NCBI GenBank assembly: GCA_001632435.1
Contig: KV424043.1
Span: 27,209 to 91,208, forward strand
Source of the DNA: Calocera cornea HHB12733
Lineage: Eukaryota > Basidiomycota > Dacrymycetes > Dacrymycetales > Dacrymycetaceae
Direction of reading: 5' to 3'
DNA length: 64,000 nt
The notes under the pieces are model-generated. The model saw nothing but the letters and a program-made list of their open reading frames with translations. It did not search any database and was not told the origin of the DNA. This document shows, piece by piece, positions 1 through 11,725 of the stretch; positions within the stretch are counted from its first letter, which is position 1, and each line of letters opens with the position of its first letter. Both the position numbers and the translations under genes were made by a program.

Positions 1-438
1 TATCTGCTGCAACCTGGGAGGAACAACAGACGCGTCAGGCCATACTGCAGAAAACGTCCGCAGGGATGTTTTTGGCTGGGGAACTAAGCGGTGTTCCACA
101 GCGACTCTGCGCTCCACCCATGATGTTCTATGAAATACTCCTTGCTGATATACCAACTAGCACAGATAGATGAGAAGCTGAGATGCAGCACGAAAAGGTG
201 CGGCAGCTGGAGGTGCTACGGAAGTAGTTACTGTTGTATCAGGACCGCAGCCTGGACGCGGAGCGTGCGGAAGCAACCGTGTGTAACCGTGCACCTCTTG
301 CCCACCGTAAGCACACGGGGGTGCTCCCCTCACCGTCCGGATTGCGCCCTCGGCGTCTTGCGAGCCCGGCGTGGCGTGCAGTTGCTTGGATTGTCATCTC
401 CGACCCACACACCCCTAGGCTCGCAATCACTGGCGAGG
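1..438. other. 5' flank of lipase gene, no gene seen
   Basis: No convincing exon was found here. Open frames run through the segment, but they lack family resemblance and merge into the first lipase exon without a supported start. It most likely holds the promoter and 5' untranslated region of the lipase gene. Confidence 0.4.
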
Positions 439-2620
439 ATGACGTCCCCGACGGTCACATCCCTCTCACCGCCCCTCGCCCTCCTCCGCCGCCTCCTCAC
501 AGCACTCTCATCCCTCTCCCTCTCCCCCTCCGCCCACGCCACCCAGCACCACCACCACCAGCCCCACGAGGGAGCGCCCGCCCGGTCCGTCTGGCAGTCC
601 CTCGGCTGGGAGACCGTCCACAACGCCCTCGCCCTCCGCTGGCCATGGCGCGCCGACCTCCTGGAGCAGGTGGACACCTCCAGCTCCTCAGACGCCCCGC
701 CCCCGCCGTCCATGCGCCTCCCCCGCCCGTCCGCCTCCCCGCCCCCACCTCCGAGCGGCCCCGGGCGCGAGCAGCCCCAGCCCCAGCCCCAGCGCCCGCG
801 CCCAACGCACGTCCCCAACACCCCGCTCTACCAGCTCTACTTCCACCCGGCCCTCTTCGACCCCATCCGCACCCCGCGCCTCCCAATAGTCCTCTGCCAC
901 GGTGCGTCCCCTTTCCCCCCCTCGTTCGCTTGCCTTCGCCCGGCAGAAGCAGCTGATGCGGCAGTACTGTGCTTGACAGGCCTGTACGGGTTCGACGTGC
1001 GCGGGCCGAGCAGCATCCCCGCTCTGCAGATGCACTACTGGGCCGGGGTGCTCAAGGTCCTCCGGGGCAAGGTCGGCGCAGAGGTCGTCTGCCCCGGCGT
1101 GCCAGGGTGAGCCGCGCCTCCACCACCACCACTTTGCGTGGCGGGATGCTGATCTCATTTGTGCGGCCGCTTGGCAGGACGGGAAGCATCGAGCAGCGCG
1201 CACAGAAGATGGACGCCTTCCTGCGCGAGCAGCTGCCCGGCAAGGACGTCAACTTTGTCGCGCATAGCATGGTGCGCTTCCTCCATTCTCCTTCTACGGC
1301 AGCCAGCGGGAGGCTGACAGCGCCGCAGGGCGGGCTGGACTGCCGCCACCTCATCACGCACATCCGGCCCGAGGCGTACACCCCGCGCAGCTTGCTCACA
1401 ATCTCGACGCCCCACCGGGGGAGCGCAGTGATGGACTGGTTCACCGTGCGCCGTCCTCCCCTCCTCTTCCGCCCGCAGTCCCTGACCAGGAGCCACTGCA
1501 GGCGAACATCGGCGTCGGCACGCCGCTCCCAGACATGCCCGTCCCCCCTCCGCCCGCGGTGCCCTTCTCGCTCAAATCGCCGCTCCTCACGCGCGCGCCC
1601 GGGCCCGCGAGCGCCAAGCTCACCCTGACCCTGGCCGCCCTCCCGAGCTCCCTCACCTCCCTCCTCCTCTCCGCCATCGACTCCCCGGCCTACGCGAACC
1701 TGACCACGGCCTACCTGCAGCACGCGTTCAACCCGCGCACACCCGACGCCCCAGGCGTAAAGTACTTCTCCGTCGCGGGCCGCGCGGGGCCGCTGTCCAT
1801 CCTCCACCCGCTCTGGCTCCCAAAACTCATAATGGACGCCGCGGCCGCGCGCGACCCGGACCCAGACGGAGACGGGGACGGGGGGAACGACGGGCTCGTC
1901 TCTGTGAAATCGGCGAGGTGGGGCGAGTTCCTCGGCACCCTCGAGGACTGCGACCACTGGGAGATGCGCGGCGCGCGCGGGCTCGTGCGCGCCTGGGAGC
2001 TCTGGGGGAAGGGCGACGAGCGCCAGGCGCGCGCGAAGGGCCGCCCGTCCCCCGCGGCGGAGGAAGCGGCGGCCCAGCTGTCCCAGCAGGCTGGACGCGC
2101 CGCACACCCCCAGCGGGCCAGGGAACCAGCAGAGCAAGCGGAGCAGCAGCGCTCCGCCCTCTCCCGCGTGCTCTCACAGCGCCGCGGGGAGAGACTGCGC
2201 CGTGCACCGGAGGCGGGGGCGGAGGCGGAGGCGGAGGCCCGCAGGCTTGAGAGGGAGGAGCGCGGGGCCGTCGAGCGCTTCAGTGGCGTTGTGCAGTGGA
2301 TGACGGAGCTCGCGCCGGGCCGCGTTCGGTTGCGGTCCGCTGGGGCTGGGGCTGGGAGCGGCGCTGGCGGCTGGGAGGGGGGCGGTGGGAGGGCCGAGGA
2401 GGAACCGCTCAGGCTCAGCGTCTCTCCGGACTCCTCCCAGCCCTCCTATCCCTCGGAGCCCTCGCATTCCTCGCACCTTGGGCCAGCGGCGCGGACCGAC
2501 GGCCCCGCGGCCCAAGCGAGGAATCTGCGGGAGAAGGAGGAGTGGAAGCGGTTCCCTGCGTTTGACCTCGAGCGGTTCTACCTTGCGCTCAGCAGGAAGC
2601 TGTATGATGAGGGCCTTTGA
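439..2620 (+). CDS. Tgl2-like triacylglycerol lipase, alpha/beta hydrolase
   Basis: Predicted lipase hydrolysing ester bonds of acylglycerols; the yeast relative Tgl2 is mitochondrial. Five exons (439-901, 980-1106, 1178-1271, 1329-1445, 1502-2620) join in frame to 639 codons. The oxyanion strand reads LPIVLCHG, followed by LYGFD. The nucleophile elbow AHSMGG is restored only by removing the third intron and puts the serine near residue 227. The likely acid is the Asp of NDGLVSV near residue 397, and the likely base is the His of CDHWEM near residue 419. The first glycine of the usual G-x-S-x-G box is alanine (A-H-S-M-G), as in some lipases. The last 220 residues are a low-complexity, charged and Ser/Pro-rich tail with no visible domain, so the protein is longer than a typical Tgl2. 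The start is the first ATG in the frame that begins the family-like part. The convergent neighbour on the minus strand ends about 350 bases downstream. Confidence 0.82.
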
Positions 2621-2971
2621 CCTGCTTGCTTGCACTGCACTGCACTTCCCGGGCGTGCGGGCCTGCCGGGCTCCGCACATTCGTTGGCTGGTGTTGGGAG
2701 GCGGGCGGCTTCAGCGGCGACTGGGAGCCGAGGGGGGGGATGTACTGGTACATGCATGATCTCGGTTGGCACATCGATACCCTGTTCAAACAGCACGCAT
2801 ATGCATACTGTAATAAGTTCTGTTTGGGGCTCGCAAGTTCCTTATTCTCATTGAAGAACATCTCTCTGCTACTACTGCTCACTAAGGAGATACGGAGGGG
2901 ATAAACAGGCTGCGGCTGCTGCGCGGACGAAGTCACCGTGCGCCGCCTACTGTGGGAGCTGGAGCTGGAGC

Positions 2972-4222
2972 TCAAAGCTGGGAGGTGAGCTGCTGCTGGA
3001 TCGCGCCCCAGTTGGTGGCTGCGATCGGGCAGCCCTGGCCGGGCCCGTTCAGGTTCTGCATCGTGTCGATCTGGGCTGCAGATAGGGTCTACCGTCAGCG
3101 GATACTCTGCAGAGGGGAGTGGAGTGCAGTGGAGAGGGGAAGGGGAGGGGGACGTACCCTGCAGACGGGCGAGCTGCTCCGAGACCGTGTTGCCCGACGG
3201 GAAGGAGAGCGTCACGCTCGGGTTGTGCACCGCGTGCCCCGCGGCGACGTTCGCGCTCAGGTCGTTGATGAATGTCTGCCTGTCGGGCGGGCAGGCGCAC
3301 GGGACTGCATTGACGGCTCTGGATCAGCATTTAGGGTGGAGGGCAAGGAGGCAGGGCACGCACCCTTGATGAAGTTGCCGCTGGCGTCTTTCACCGCGCC
3401 GTCGCAGTTGCCGGTGCCGTCCGGGTTCGGGTTCGGGTTGTTGCCGAACTGCAGCACGAGCGAGGGGTCGACACCGCCCGTCGTCGCCGCTGCCGAGCTG
3501 GCAGGGGCGGACGGGGCAGCCGGGGGAGGGGCGGCCGGCGCGGCCGGCGGAGGGGCGGACGAGGCGGCCGGGGGAGGGGGAGCGGCTACGGCAGGGGTGG
3601 AGGAGGCCGGCACGGAGGTGAGCTGCTTCTGGATCGCGCCCCAGTTGGTCGCCGCGATCGGGCAGCCCTGGCCCGGCCCGTTCAGGTTCTGCATCGTATC
3701 GATCATCGCTAGCCCGTTGCGTCAGTGCGCGAGCGAGGCAGGCCCGGAGGAGGAAGAGGACGTACCCTGCAGGCGGGCGAGCTGCTCCCCGGCCGTATCG
3801 CCCGACGGGAAGGAGAGCGTCACGCTCGGGTTGTTCACCGCGTGTCCCGCGGCGACGTTGGCGCTCAGGTCGTTGATGAACGTCTGCCGGTCGGGAGGGC
3901 AGGCGCATGGGACTGATTGGCGCGTATGGGTCAACATCTAGTGGAGGGGAAGGAGGGAGGGGCACGCACCCTTGATGAAGTTGCCGCTGGCATCCTTCAC
4001 CGCGCCGTCGCAGTTGCCAGTGCCGTCCGGGTTTGGGTTTGGGTTGTTACCAAACTGGAGCACGAGCGAAGGGTCGACACCTCCGGTCGCGACCGCTTCC
4101 AAGGTGGGCGGGGCGGACGCTGCGGCCGCGGGAGGGGCGCTGGACGAGGGCAGGCACGGCGTGGGAGCGGCCAGCGCGGCGAGGGCGAAGAGGGCCGGGG
4201 TGAGGAGAGGAAAGCTGCGCAT
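2972..4222 (-). CDS. secreted protein with two tandem cysteine-containing units
   Basis: Function unknown; the family is widespread in mushroom-forming fungi as secreted proteins. Five exons on the minus strand (4222-3970, 3912-3766, 3708-3364, 3304-3158, 3075-2972) give 331 residues. An N-terminal signal peptide (MRSFPLLTPALFALAALAA) is followed by a Pro/Ala-rich spacer. Then come two copies of a unit running from GGVDPSLVLQFG through NCDGAVKDASGNFIK, PCACPPDRQTFIND and AAGHAV to NLNGPGQGCPIAATNWGAIQ. The units are separated by a second Ala/Pro-rich linker of about 45 residues. Both units are cut by introns at identical positions and phase, so the duplication copied exons and introns together. 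The start was chosen because it gives a clean signal peptide. The function is not inferable from sequence. Confidence 0.85.
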
Positions 4223-5280
4223 CTTGTCGGTGTTGTGGTGTTGGGGGAGTAGGGAGCGAGTGAGTCGGCAAGGAGAGTTGGATGCGGGTGCGGCCGGCGC
4301 AGGAGAATACGAAAAGTGCAGGGAGGCAAGCCTGCCCTTTCCAGGTCATGTCGAGCGAGACTTTATACCACTGTGGAGGTGACTAGTCAAGAGCGGGGCG
4401 TCTTGCGACAGGGAGAGAAGCAGCGTGGGTGCCTGAATAGTCACTAGGCGGAGTGTCCGGAGCCTCGATCGTGACCGGGCTTCGGCGCACCAAAAAAAAG
4501 TGTGGATACCGTAAGGAGCCTCCTGCCCATTCGTGGTCGCCATAGCCATTTCCCGCGGTAGCATGCCGCTTACTCGGAAGTGCGAGGACCGGGCTTGGTC
4601 CCAACTCAAATGCCATTCCAGGTGCCCGGCCGTCGTGAGCGTTGCTAAGAGACGTGTCGTAGCAGGGCGCTTACGGAAGCGGACGCGCGCGACGCGTCGA
4701 GAAGGAGGACGGCAACCATGGACTCTGTGTCACCTCTTTCCCACCTTCCATTTCACTCTCCAATATTGCGCTCTCGACGAATTGACGGTGAAGGAAACAA
4801 GAGCGCACATACATCAGGATGAATTATACATGGACCCTTCACGATCCTGAGCATAACAACGCCCCCGGACGGTGAGGTTTGGCAAACACCCTCCATCTTG
4901 CTCTTCCGCACAGACTCTATGTGCAGCGCATATCGAGCGACGGCGTGCAGCGCATATCGAGCGACGGTGTTAACGCTGTCGTACGCCTCAGTCGCTACTT
5001 GCTGATCCCCATTCGAAGTCATGCCACTCCTGTTTCCTGTAGCCCAACTCGATCAGCTTCGCGTTGAGGCGGTCCGTACGTGCTTGAGCATCGGACTGGC
5101 ATATCGTTCCCGCAGAAATGCTTGAACAAACTTGACATCTTCCCTCGAGAGCTCCATACAGGCTGGGCAGGCCACGTAGGCTGTAAGGAGCTGTCAGAAC
5201 AGTGATGGCTTGAAGTCAGAAGGAACTGACGATGACGTGTCCCCTCCCACTGGGCAGGCGATAGCCACTGACCCCTCATC
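4223..5280. other. intergenic, no gene supported
   Basis: Upstream flank of the secreted-protein gene. Short open frames on both strands overlap each other and none shows family resemblance or plausible splice partners. A short direct repeat of a 'gcatatcgagcgacgg' type unit occurs twice around 4924-4965. Confidence 0.4.
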
Positions 5281-5875
5281 TTATATCGACAAGCACCTCT
5301 ACCTCCACTGAAACAGGCGATTCTAAGCTGCGAAATGGGCTCTCTGTCAAGGATAAACACTCACTCGTAGAACAAACAAGACCCTCCAAATATACACCGG
5401 ACAACGTCGGCTGGGTCGCAATCGCAATATAGACGATACAATCCTCCATCAAGTGACGGAAGGGAGATAATACATTCTTCTCCTTTGTTGCCAATCCCAG
5501 GAACCATCGCAGCTCTCCATTTCCTTAGAGTCTCCTGGTACACTTCGACTTCACGAAGAAACCAGTTGCGTCGCGGCCGACCGAGTAAATTGCGGTCTTG
5601 TCCCTGTAGGGTAACATCGGTGGTGTCCAGTCGGTGTGCACAACAATGGTACTAGCCACGACGGCGTGCCACACATCAATCCCGCCGCGCTCATTCTCCA
5701 GGATATCTGCAGTGATGTTCTATAGTTCTTGCGGAAGTCGACGACGGCTGCGCTTGGAGAGGAGTCGGTGACCGTGGTCTCGAAGCCAATACGGTCTCCT
5801 CCCCTGCAAAAGAAGGAGCGCATTGGTCGGACTGCCGTCTGGCATGGTGAGATCGGCGACAGTCGCTAGCTTCAT
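5281..5875 (-). pseudogene. broken copy of the F-box-like gene at 7.3 kb
   Basis: The minus-strand reading frame starting at 5875 (MKLATVADLTMPDGSPTN) aligns with the N-terminus of the intact neighbour (MRFASPTDIETADGAPTK). It continues through GHRLLSK and LPQE and then meets TAG exactly where the neighbour has the Trp codon of LPQEVW. The frame resumes as NITADILENE, matching RITADFLENE. Beyond that the similarity is scattered over different frames down to about 5300 (for example NKGEECIISLP against NGHRYILLQELP), consistent with frameshift decay. An undetected intron cannot be fully excluded, but no good donor or acceptor flanks the TAG. Confidence 0.6.
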
Positions 5876-6407
5876 GAGGGAGAGATGGTGGTGAAAGAGA
5901 GAGTGGAATGTAGTCCGGAGCTGCCCAAGCGACGGATTTATTTAGGCCAGGCGATCAACTTCACCGCCACGGACCACGAAATGTGTCACATCGGTGTATG
6001 CGACGCCCGGTACTAGTGCAGATCGAAAGTCCACGCGAACGCTTCTGATTGAACAGCATACGTTACTCGGATAATGCCATCGTGTCCTGAGAACATTAGG
6101 ACACGATGGCGTTGCAGAAACCGCATGTGACGAGGACATTGTACTCGTAACAGACGGTCAATTGCAACAATGCACTGTATAAGTCCGCAAGCGTGACTCT
6201 GAGATTTTTCATGAATGTCTCGCAAGGACCAGTCGTACAGCTCATATTTGGTGGACTCATGAAAGCATAGTTGGGCATATATTGTAAATACAGACATTAT
6301 GCTCGTCGTCGGTCACCTCCAACTTCTCTGATAACAGAATGAGCTGCCAGTGCTACTGGACTAATAAGTACTACTTAATATCAGCCCATAGCGTGACACG
6401 AGTTGGA
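5876..6407. other. spacer with short minus-strand open frames
   Basis: Two overlapping minus-strand frames (about 6297-6013 and 6278-6096) are open, and one ends in a VTCGFCN-like cysteine pair recalling the LCGQC pair read from the intact gene upstream. They may be the decayed 3' end of another copy. A perfect inverted pair of 'gagaacattaggacacgatgg' type sequence lies near 6075-6110. No gene is called. Confidence 0.3.
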
Positions 6408-7328
6408 CTAGTCATTTAGAGGCGATCCGTCATCGTCGTCCATCGTCGACTCTCCGGACGAATGGTCAGACCACCCGCACATGTCATATCCTAGCTCGCG
6501 TAGCTTTGAATTCAGACTCTGTTTTCGACCGGGGGCCAACTCGGGGAAGAACCCCTCCTCAAGGGCATCACCAACAATGTCAAAGTCGTTCTCCGAGACC
6601 TCCCGTCCCATGCAGTTGGGACATGCAATTCGAGCTGAGCGTACGATCAGTTCTGTGGTGTACTGTTGTGGATGACGAGCTCACGTGAAGGCGCATTCCA
6701 ACGATCCTGCACTGGCCACATAGCTTTCTCCTTTGGGAAAAAATAGTACCGATGAACAGCTCGTTGTCCACTTATGGCATGAGAGAACGAAAAATCAGCC
6801 TACGCAAGTGACACTTCAAATAGTAACTCACAGACATGAGCTGCAATATCCGTTCAATATGTACTGGGTGATATCAGCCGGTTCCAGGCGATGAAAGAGA
6901 CTAGGCCCGGTCGGATCTCCTAGCAAGTCCATACGAAGCTCCCAAGAGTCCGCTTGCGAAAGAACCTTCCCGGAGAACCACGTTGTATGATTCATCAACT
7001 GCTGTTCAAGGTCTTCGAAATCATTCATGTCATACACTTCTTGACCGGAAGGAAGCTCTTGCAAAAGAATGTAACGATGACCGTTTCGAACTGAGAAGGC
7101 TTTCCCCGCGACCAGATGCCAGCTGCAGCGCTTGCGCTCATTCTCCAGAAAATCAGCAGTAATACGCCAGACCTCTTGCGGAAGACCACGTTGGGTGTCC
7201 TTGGAAAGGAGTCTATGGCCGTAAGTCCGAAGCCAATGTCGCCTCTTTGGCTTATCGCGCAGAAGTAGAACTTCTTTCGTTGGAGCGCCGTCCGCGGTTT
7301 CGATGTCTGTAGGGGAGGCAAAGCGCAT
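6408..7328 (-). CDS. hypothetical protein with F-box-like N-terminal segment
   Basis: The first exon (7328 to about 6830) encodes about 165 residues beginning MRFASPTDIETADGAP. It contains GHRLLSK and an F-box-like LPQEVWRITADFLENE stretch around residues 50-65, where such boxes bind Skp1 in SCF ubiquitin ligases. That role is inference from a short motif only. The frame closes soon after a CSSC pair, where a donor-like gtgagt follows. Downstream minus-strand frames contain LCGQC and ACPNCMGREVSENDFD and end at 6408, so the gene probably continues through one or two more exons to a cysteine-paired tail. Exact splicing of the tail is unresolved. Its sister copy 1.5 kb downstream is broken. Confidence 0.45.
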
Positions 7329-8047
7329 GTCGTTATGTGGGGGGTAAGCTGGACGCTTGTCTTCATCGGCTACAAGTCAAGCCTTAAAAGGTGCTGGCGG
7401 TTGCGGGGTTAGGACATTGTTGCCGCCTCGTAACCCAGCAAATGTAGCAACGATTGCGCCCGATGGCCAATGATGGAACATCCTAATTTGTCGTAATAGT
7501 ACGACAGATTGAAACTCGGAACCATATTTAGTGCAGTTCTGAGCATGGTGATCGGAATACGCGACGATGTCGGGAGATCTAGAGAATTAAACCAGTTCGA
7601 TAGCAAAGAGGGTCGCTCGTAAGTAGGATAAGATGCAGTCCGTGAATAAGCGCGCTGCGAGGGCAAGTGGGAGCAGTTTGGACCAGTCAAAGCAAGAGCG
7701 CAGCCGTCGGGGCTTGGCTTGGAATCAATGTGCCCATTCATTCGGGAATGGCCGCCCTTCTTCCGTGACGCCGCTCCGCGCGGACTTCAGGGACGCTGAT
7801 CCCCGCGGTCTCATAGGCTCGCGTTCTGATTCTGACCACGCCGCAGTACCGTATCTTGATAGACGACGTCTTCTACGATCCGTCTATAAAGACTCGTACA
7901 GCCAGACGTCCCTGACTCCAGCAAGGCTCTGCTCCTCTTTCACCAAGAGGAACTCACGCCCACCCACGTCCACGCCCGACACGTCATTGTCTACCCCGCG
8001 CAACGGAAGCAAATCCTCCTAACAACGCGTTCGCGGGACCTAGCAAC
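7329..8047. other. divergent intergenic region, no gene supported
   Basis: Lies between the minus-strand F-box-like gene and the plus-strand AAA ATPase, and so carries both promoters. The plus-strand frame 7633-8022 and the minus-strand frame 7741-7409 are open but have no recognisable content. Confidence 0.35.
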
Positions 8048-10084
8048 ATGGTCGTTACTGGCACCCAACCTCAGCCTCAGGCAGGCTTTCCCGTCCCCAA
8101 GGAGCTTGAGGATGCCTTTATCAAGGTGTCCTTTGAAGAGATTAAGAGCTCGCCCGCCGCTCAGCAGGTCCCTGCATGGGATCCTGCGTACAATCCTGTC
8201 ATCGCCAATGGTCAGCTTGACCAACATCTTCGTTCTGAGAATCGCTTCTTACACGTTCATATTAGCTTCGGCCCAGCGCGCTTCGACAGAGATATGGATG
8301 TTGGTGGAATGCGGTCTCTGATTTGTCCGGATTGCCTCATATATCATTCTAGGTACGAGGAGCTCCGCCGAATCTACCCCAACCACACGATCGTGCCGTC
8401 TGGCAACATGAACATTCTCGGCTATCCTCATGCCATGTTCCGACCTCTGAGCCCCGACCAGATGATTCTCAACGTTATGTTTGTTCCCATCGCTCGGCGT
8501 GCTTCTGAGAAGCCTGGTTATATCATGGAGCAAGTCACCTACGGCACCTTCATAGTGGCTTGGGATGTCAGTCGTCTATTACCGGAGTCGTCCCGCTCTC
8601 ACGTCTTCTCAGAAATACGAGTTCATCCTGCACATCATCAGAGTATGTGAAGCTAATCATGGTAGATGATGGGGCACTTTGGAATCTGACTGACCCACCT
8701 TCAGTTCCCTATCATCAACTATGGCTATGTGACATACAGCTACCTGCTCCACGAGGGTCCTGCATCCCCGGAGCGTCCTGCTGAGCGGCTCATCCTGGAA
8801 GCTGGTCTCTACTTGCAGGAGTTGCATAATGAGATCTATGTGTTCAACCAAGGCTTCTGGCAGAAGGATGCCGGGCTGTGGCACGAGATCCAGAAGGCGA
8901 ACTGGGAAGACATCATCATGAAGCCGGTCAGTCTGCCTTAGTACGGCACCGGTGTGATGACACTAACAGAGGACGGTTGACAGGAGTACAAGGATGAAGT
9001 CAAGAAAGACGTCTATGGATTCTTCGACTCCGAGAAAATCTACAAGGAGCTGGGCATTGCGTGGAAGGCAGGTTGCCGTCTCCGAAACACTGTGCCATAT
9101 TCTCAATGGCCTGCTTAGCGTGGGATGATTATGTGGGGGCCACCTGGTAATGGCAAGACCATCACGATCAAGGCGATTATGAAGGACTGCGATGCCAAGG
9201 GATTCGCTCCGCTCTACGTCAAGTCCTTCCAAAGTAAGCAGTACTGCTGTCTCGATCCGATCACCAGTCCTGACGGATGGTTCAAGGCTACATGGGAGAA
9301 GAAGGATCGATGCAGATAGTTTTTGATAAGGCGCGCCAAATGGCTCCCTGGTGAGAGAGCACCTGCGATAGCCCTTCGAAAGCACGCTGAACACCAACCA
9401 GCGTCCTGATCTTCGAAGATCTTGATGCGCTCATCAACGATCGCAATCGATCATTTTTCTTGAACCAGATGGACGGTCTCTCGAACAACGATGGCCTGCT
9501 CTGCATTGGAACGACGAACCATTTCGAGCGGCTGGATCCCGGTCTGTCGGAGCGTCCTAGTCGGTTCGACCGCAAGTAGTGCGTACTTGGATTTCTGGGT
9601 CTCTAATACGCTTCCCAACGCCTTTGAATAGCCTCTTCGATAACCCTGATTGGGAAGAGCGCAAGCTGTACTCCAAGTACTGGCAGCACAAGCTCATCAG
9701 CAACAAGAAGATCACCTTCCCCGACCCACTGGTGGACGATATCGCTAGCAGGACTGCAGACTTCAGCTTTGCTTACCTCAAGGAAGCATTGTGCGTACGA
9801 GCCGAAGTTATATGGATGCCACACTAATGCTCTACTGCAGCGTCTCTTCTCTCGTCCTGCTGGCTGTCGGCCCCGACAAATCTAAGGACTTCTCGACGAC
9901 GATTCGGGAGACAATCCAGTCCCTGCGCAAGCAGCTGGAGAAGGGTCGCCCGGCTCTCTGGTCCCGCTTAGGCAGCGACGCACCGAAGATCACCATTACC
10001 GGAAACGGCACGATCCCGAAGGCCGAACCAGACATGCTGCAGGGTGCTTACGCAGCCCATGCCCTTGGCCGCACCTTCTTCTGA
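8048..10084 (+). CDS. AAA-type ATPase, fungal P-loop NTPase
   Basis: Predicted ATP-driven remodelling protein of a fungus-specific AAA group; its substrate is unknown. Nine exons (8048-8566, 8613-8642, 8705-8926, 8984-9067, 9119-9233, 9287-9350, 9402-9578, 9632-9790, 9841-10084) keep frame and give 537 residues. The N-terminal half holds the group-specific region ([45 protein letters not shown]). The AAA module follows: Walker A GPPGNGKT, Walker B-like [10 protein letters not shown], a [15 protein letters not shown] segment, sensor-1 IGTTNH, and RPSRFDRK with candidate arginine fingers. The second exon is only 30 bases. The fourth intron appears to use a GC donor (see findings). It converges with the AP endonuclease gene, whose end is about 125 bases away. 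Confidence 0.85.
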
Positions 10085-10210
10085 GCCAAGGCCTGCGTTG
10101 TATTACATCTAGCGTGTAGCAATCACTACACGTCATTATGCCGCAAACAAGTAGGGGTGCCAGTGGCCATACTAAGAAGAGACGGAAAAGACAAACCATG
10201 GCACCTTACT

Positions 10211-11528
10211 CTACCTTGCTCGCATCTTCTTAGCTGGACGATCACCTTCGGTGGTCTTTGTCGTGAAGAAGCTGGATATCTTCGTCTGCTTGCCCGAGAA
10301 CTCGAGCCAGTATCGTGTTGCAAGCCGAGGCAGTGGTGCTGCTTCACTGTACTTCATCGCATCTCGTAAGGTTTTCTTGGATCCATCTTCCAGAGTAATC
10401 TCGTCATGAAGATCGACATACACGGGGCAATGATCCGATCCAAGGACTTGAGGTAGGATGTCAGAACCTTTCAGCCACGGCAGTAAGCCTTCCGTGCAGA
10501 TTATGTAGTCCAGCCGTAATCCGAAGTTTGCTGTTCTTCCGTCCTTCTTGGATTCCCAAACTGTATTTGCTTCATCAACAAGGGAGAACATTATAGGCAT
10601 AAGCAACCATACATGTATACATCTTCGCACGATCGGGATGGAATCGTCGAGTAACGTCGATTAGCTTGCCGATCGGCTGCACCCACTCCTTCAGCCAATT
10701 CCACGGCTTTTGATTCCAGTTCCGCTTCTTGCTCTCCAGTATGGGCTCTCCGTCATCCAGTATAGAAGCGCACATATTGAGATCGCCGACGATGATAACG
10801 TCTCTTTTCTCTTCCTCGACGAGGATGCGGACGCGCTCTTGCAGCAGCAGGTGCAAGTTCATCTTGTAGGGGAACCGCTCCTTTACCGTGTCTGCCGGAC
10901 AGTAGACGTTGATAAGCACAAAAATACCAAAGTCGAGTACCAGTGTACGGCCTTCATTGTCGAGTTCTAGCAGGCTACTCGGTAGTCGATCATTGTCATC
11001 GGCGACAAAATCCATCAGGTTTCCCGCAGGATAGGTCTTCGACACACGTTCGTCTTCCGATAGCGGCGGTTTGGGCTGGATCAGTCCCGAAATCCCTTCC
11101 TCTGCTCTGAGGGGCTTCGCGACCGTCGAATCCACGTAGATAGCAACGCCGCTGTATCCGCCTTTGCCCGTGGGCAACGATATGAATGAGTCAAACGAGC
11201 CAGGAAGGGCTTTGTCACGGTCTATCTGAGGCCGCATGATCTTCATTTCTGTCCGAGGGTTCGCTTACAAGATTGCAGATCAGGTACCTACATACCTTGG
11301 AAGCAATAGATGTCGGATCGGATATCTGGATGGATGAGTATCGCCTCCAGCGTCTTCAGCTCGGACCATCTAGATAGAGCTCTGTATGAGCGGAAGTCTC
11401 AAAACAACTTTTCCTCGTACGGATAATATTGTGGGAGGGTACGTATCCCATTCTGTAGATCAATCAGTTCGCGCGTGTAGACATATTGGTTATGTTGTGC
11501 CGACCACGTTCCAAGTCAATATTCGCAT
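10211..11528 (-). CDS. Apn2-like AP endonuclease, exonuclease III family
   Basis: Cuts DNA 5' of abasic sites and trims blocked 3' ends in base-excision repair. Five exons (11528-11505, 11452-11421, 11369-11296, 11248-10613, 10560-10211) give 371 residues. Family landmarks in order: MRILTWNVNGIRTLPQYYPW at the start, CFQEMK with the metal-binding Glu, INVYCPADT, GDLNM, FHPDRAKMYT, LRLDYIICT, and GSDHCPVY with the catalytic Asp-His. The tail ends with QTKISSFF, which fits the PCNA-binding PIP-box pattern and is expected in Apn2. The usual C-terminal GRF zinc finger is absent. Only a possible remnant (TPTCLRHND) follows beyond the stop, near 10126-10165 on the same strand, and might be reached by an extra intron. 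The first exon is only 24 bases and was chosen for the conserved WNVNG junction. Confidence 0.85.
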
Positions 11529-11725
11529 CAGGATGTAAACACGGAGGATGAGAAAGAGCAAGGCGTTTCGGCGGTAAGACCACTGAAGTCGGACATAAGA
11601 ACGCGTCTCAGCACCCCTGTGCGTCTTCCATACTTAGCGGACGAGCCGTGAAGCATTGCAACGTTTCTTTATGATGGCTAGGTAGATTGGCTAGGTAGAT
11701 TGCGCTTGCCTACTAGGTCCCGAAT

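Noticed and set aside
1052..2137. Long minus-strand open frame opposite the lipase
   Set aside because: It is the shadow of a GC-rich gene; the plus strand carries the catalytic motifs and splice sites.
10126..10347. Separate small minus-strand gene after the AP endonuclease
   Set aside because: It overlaps the last exon in another frame; at most it holds a relic of the missing GRF finger.
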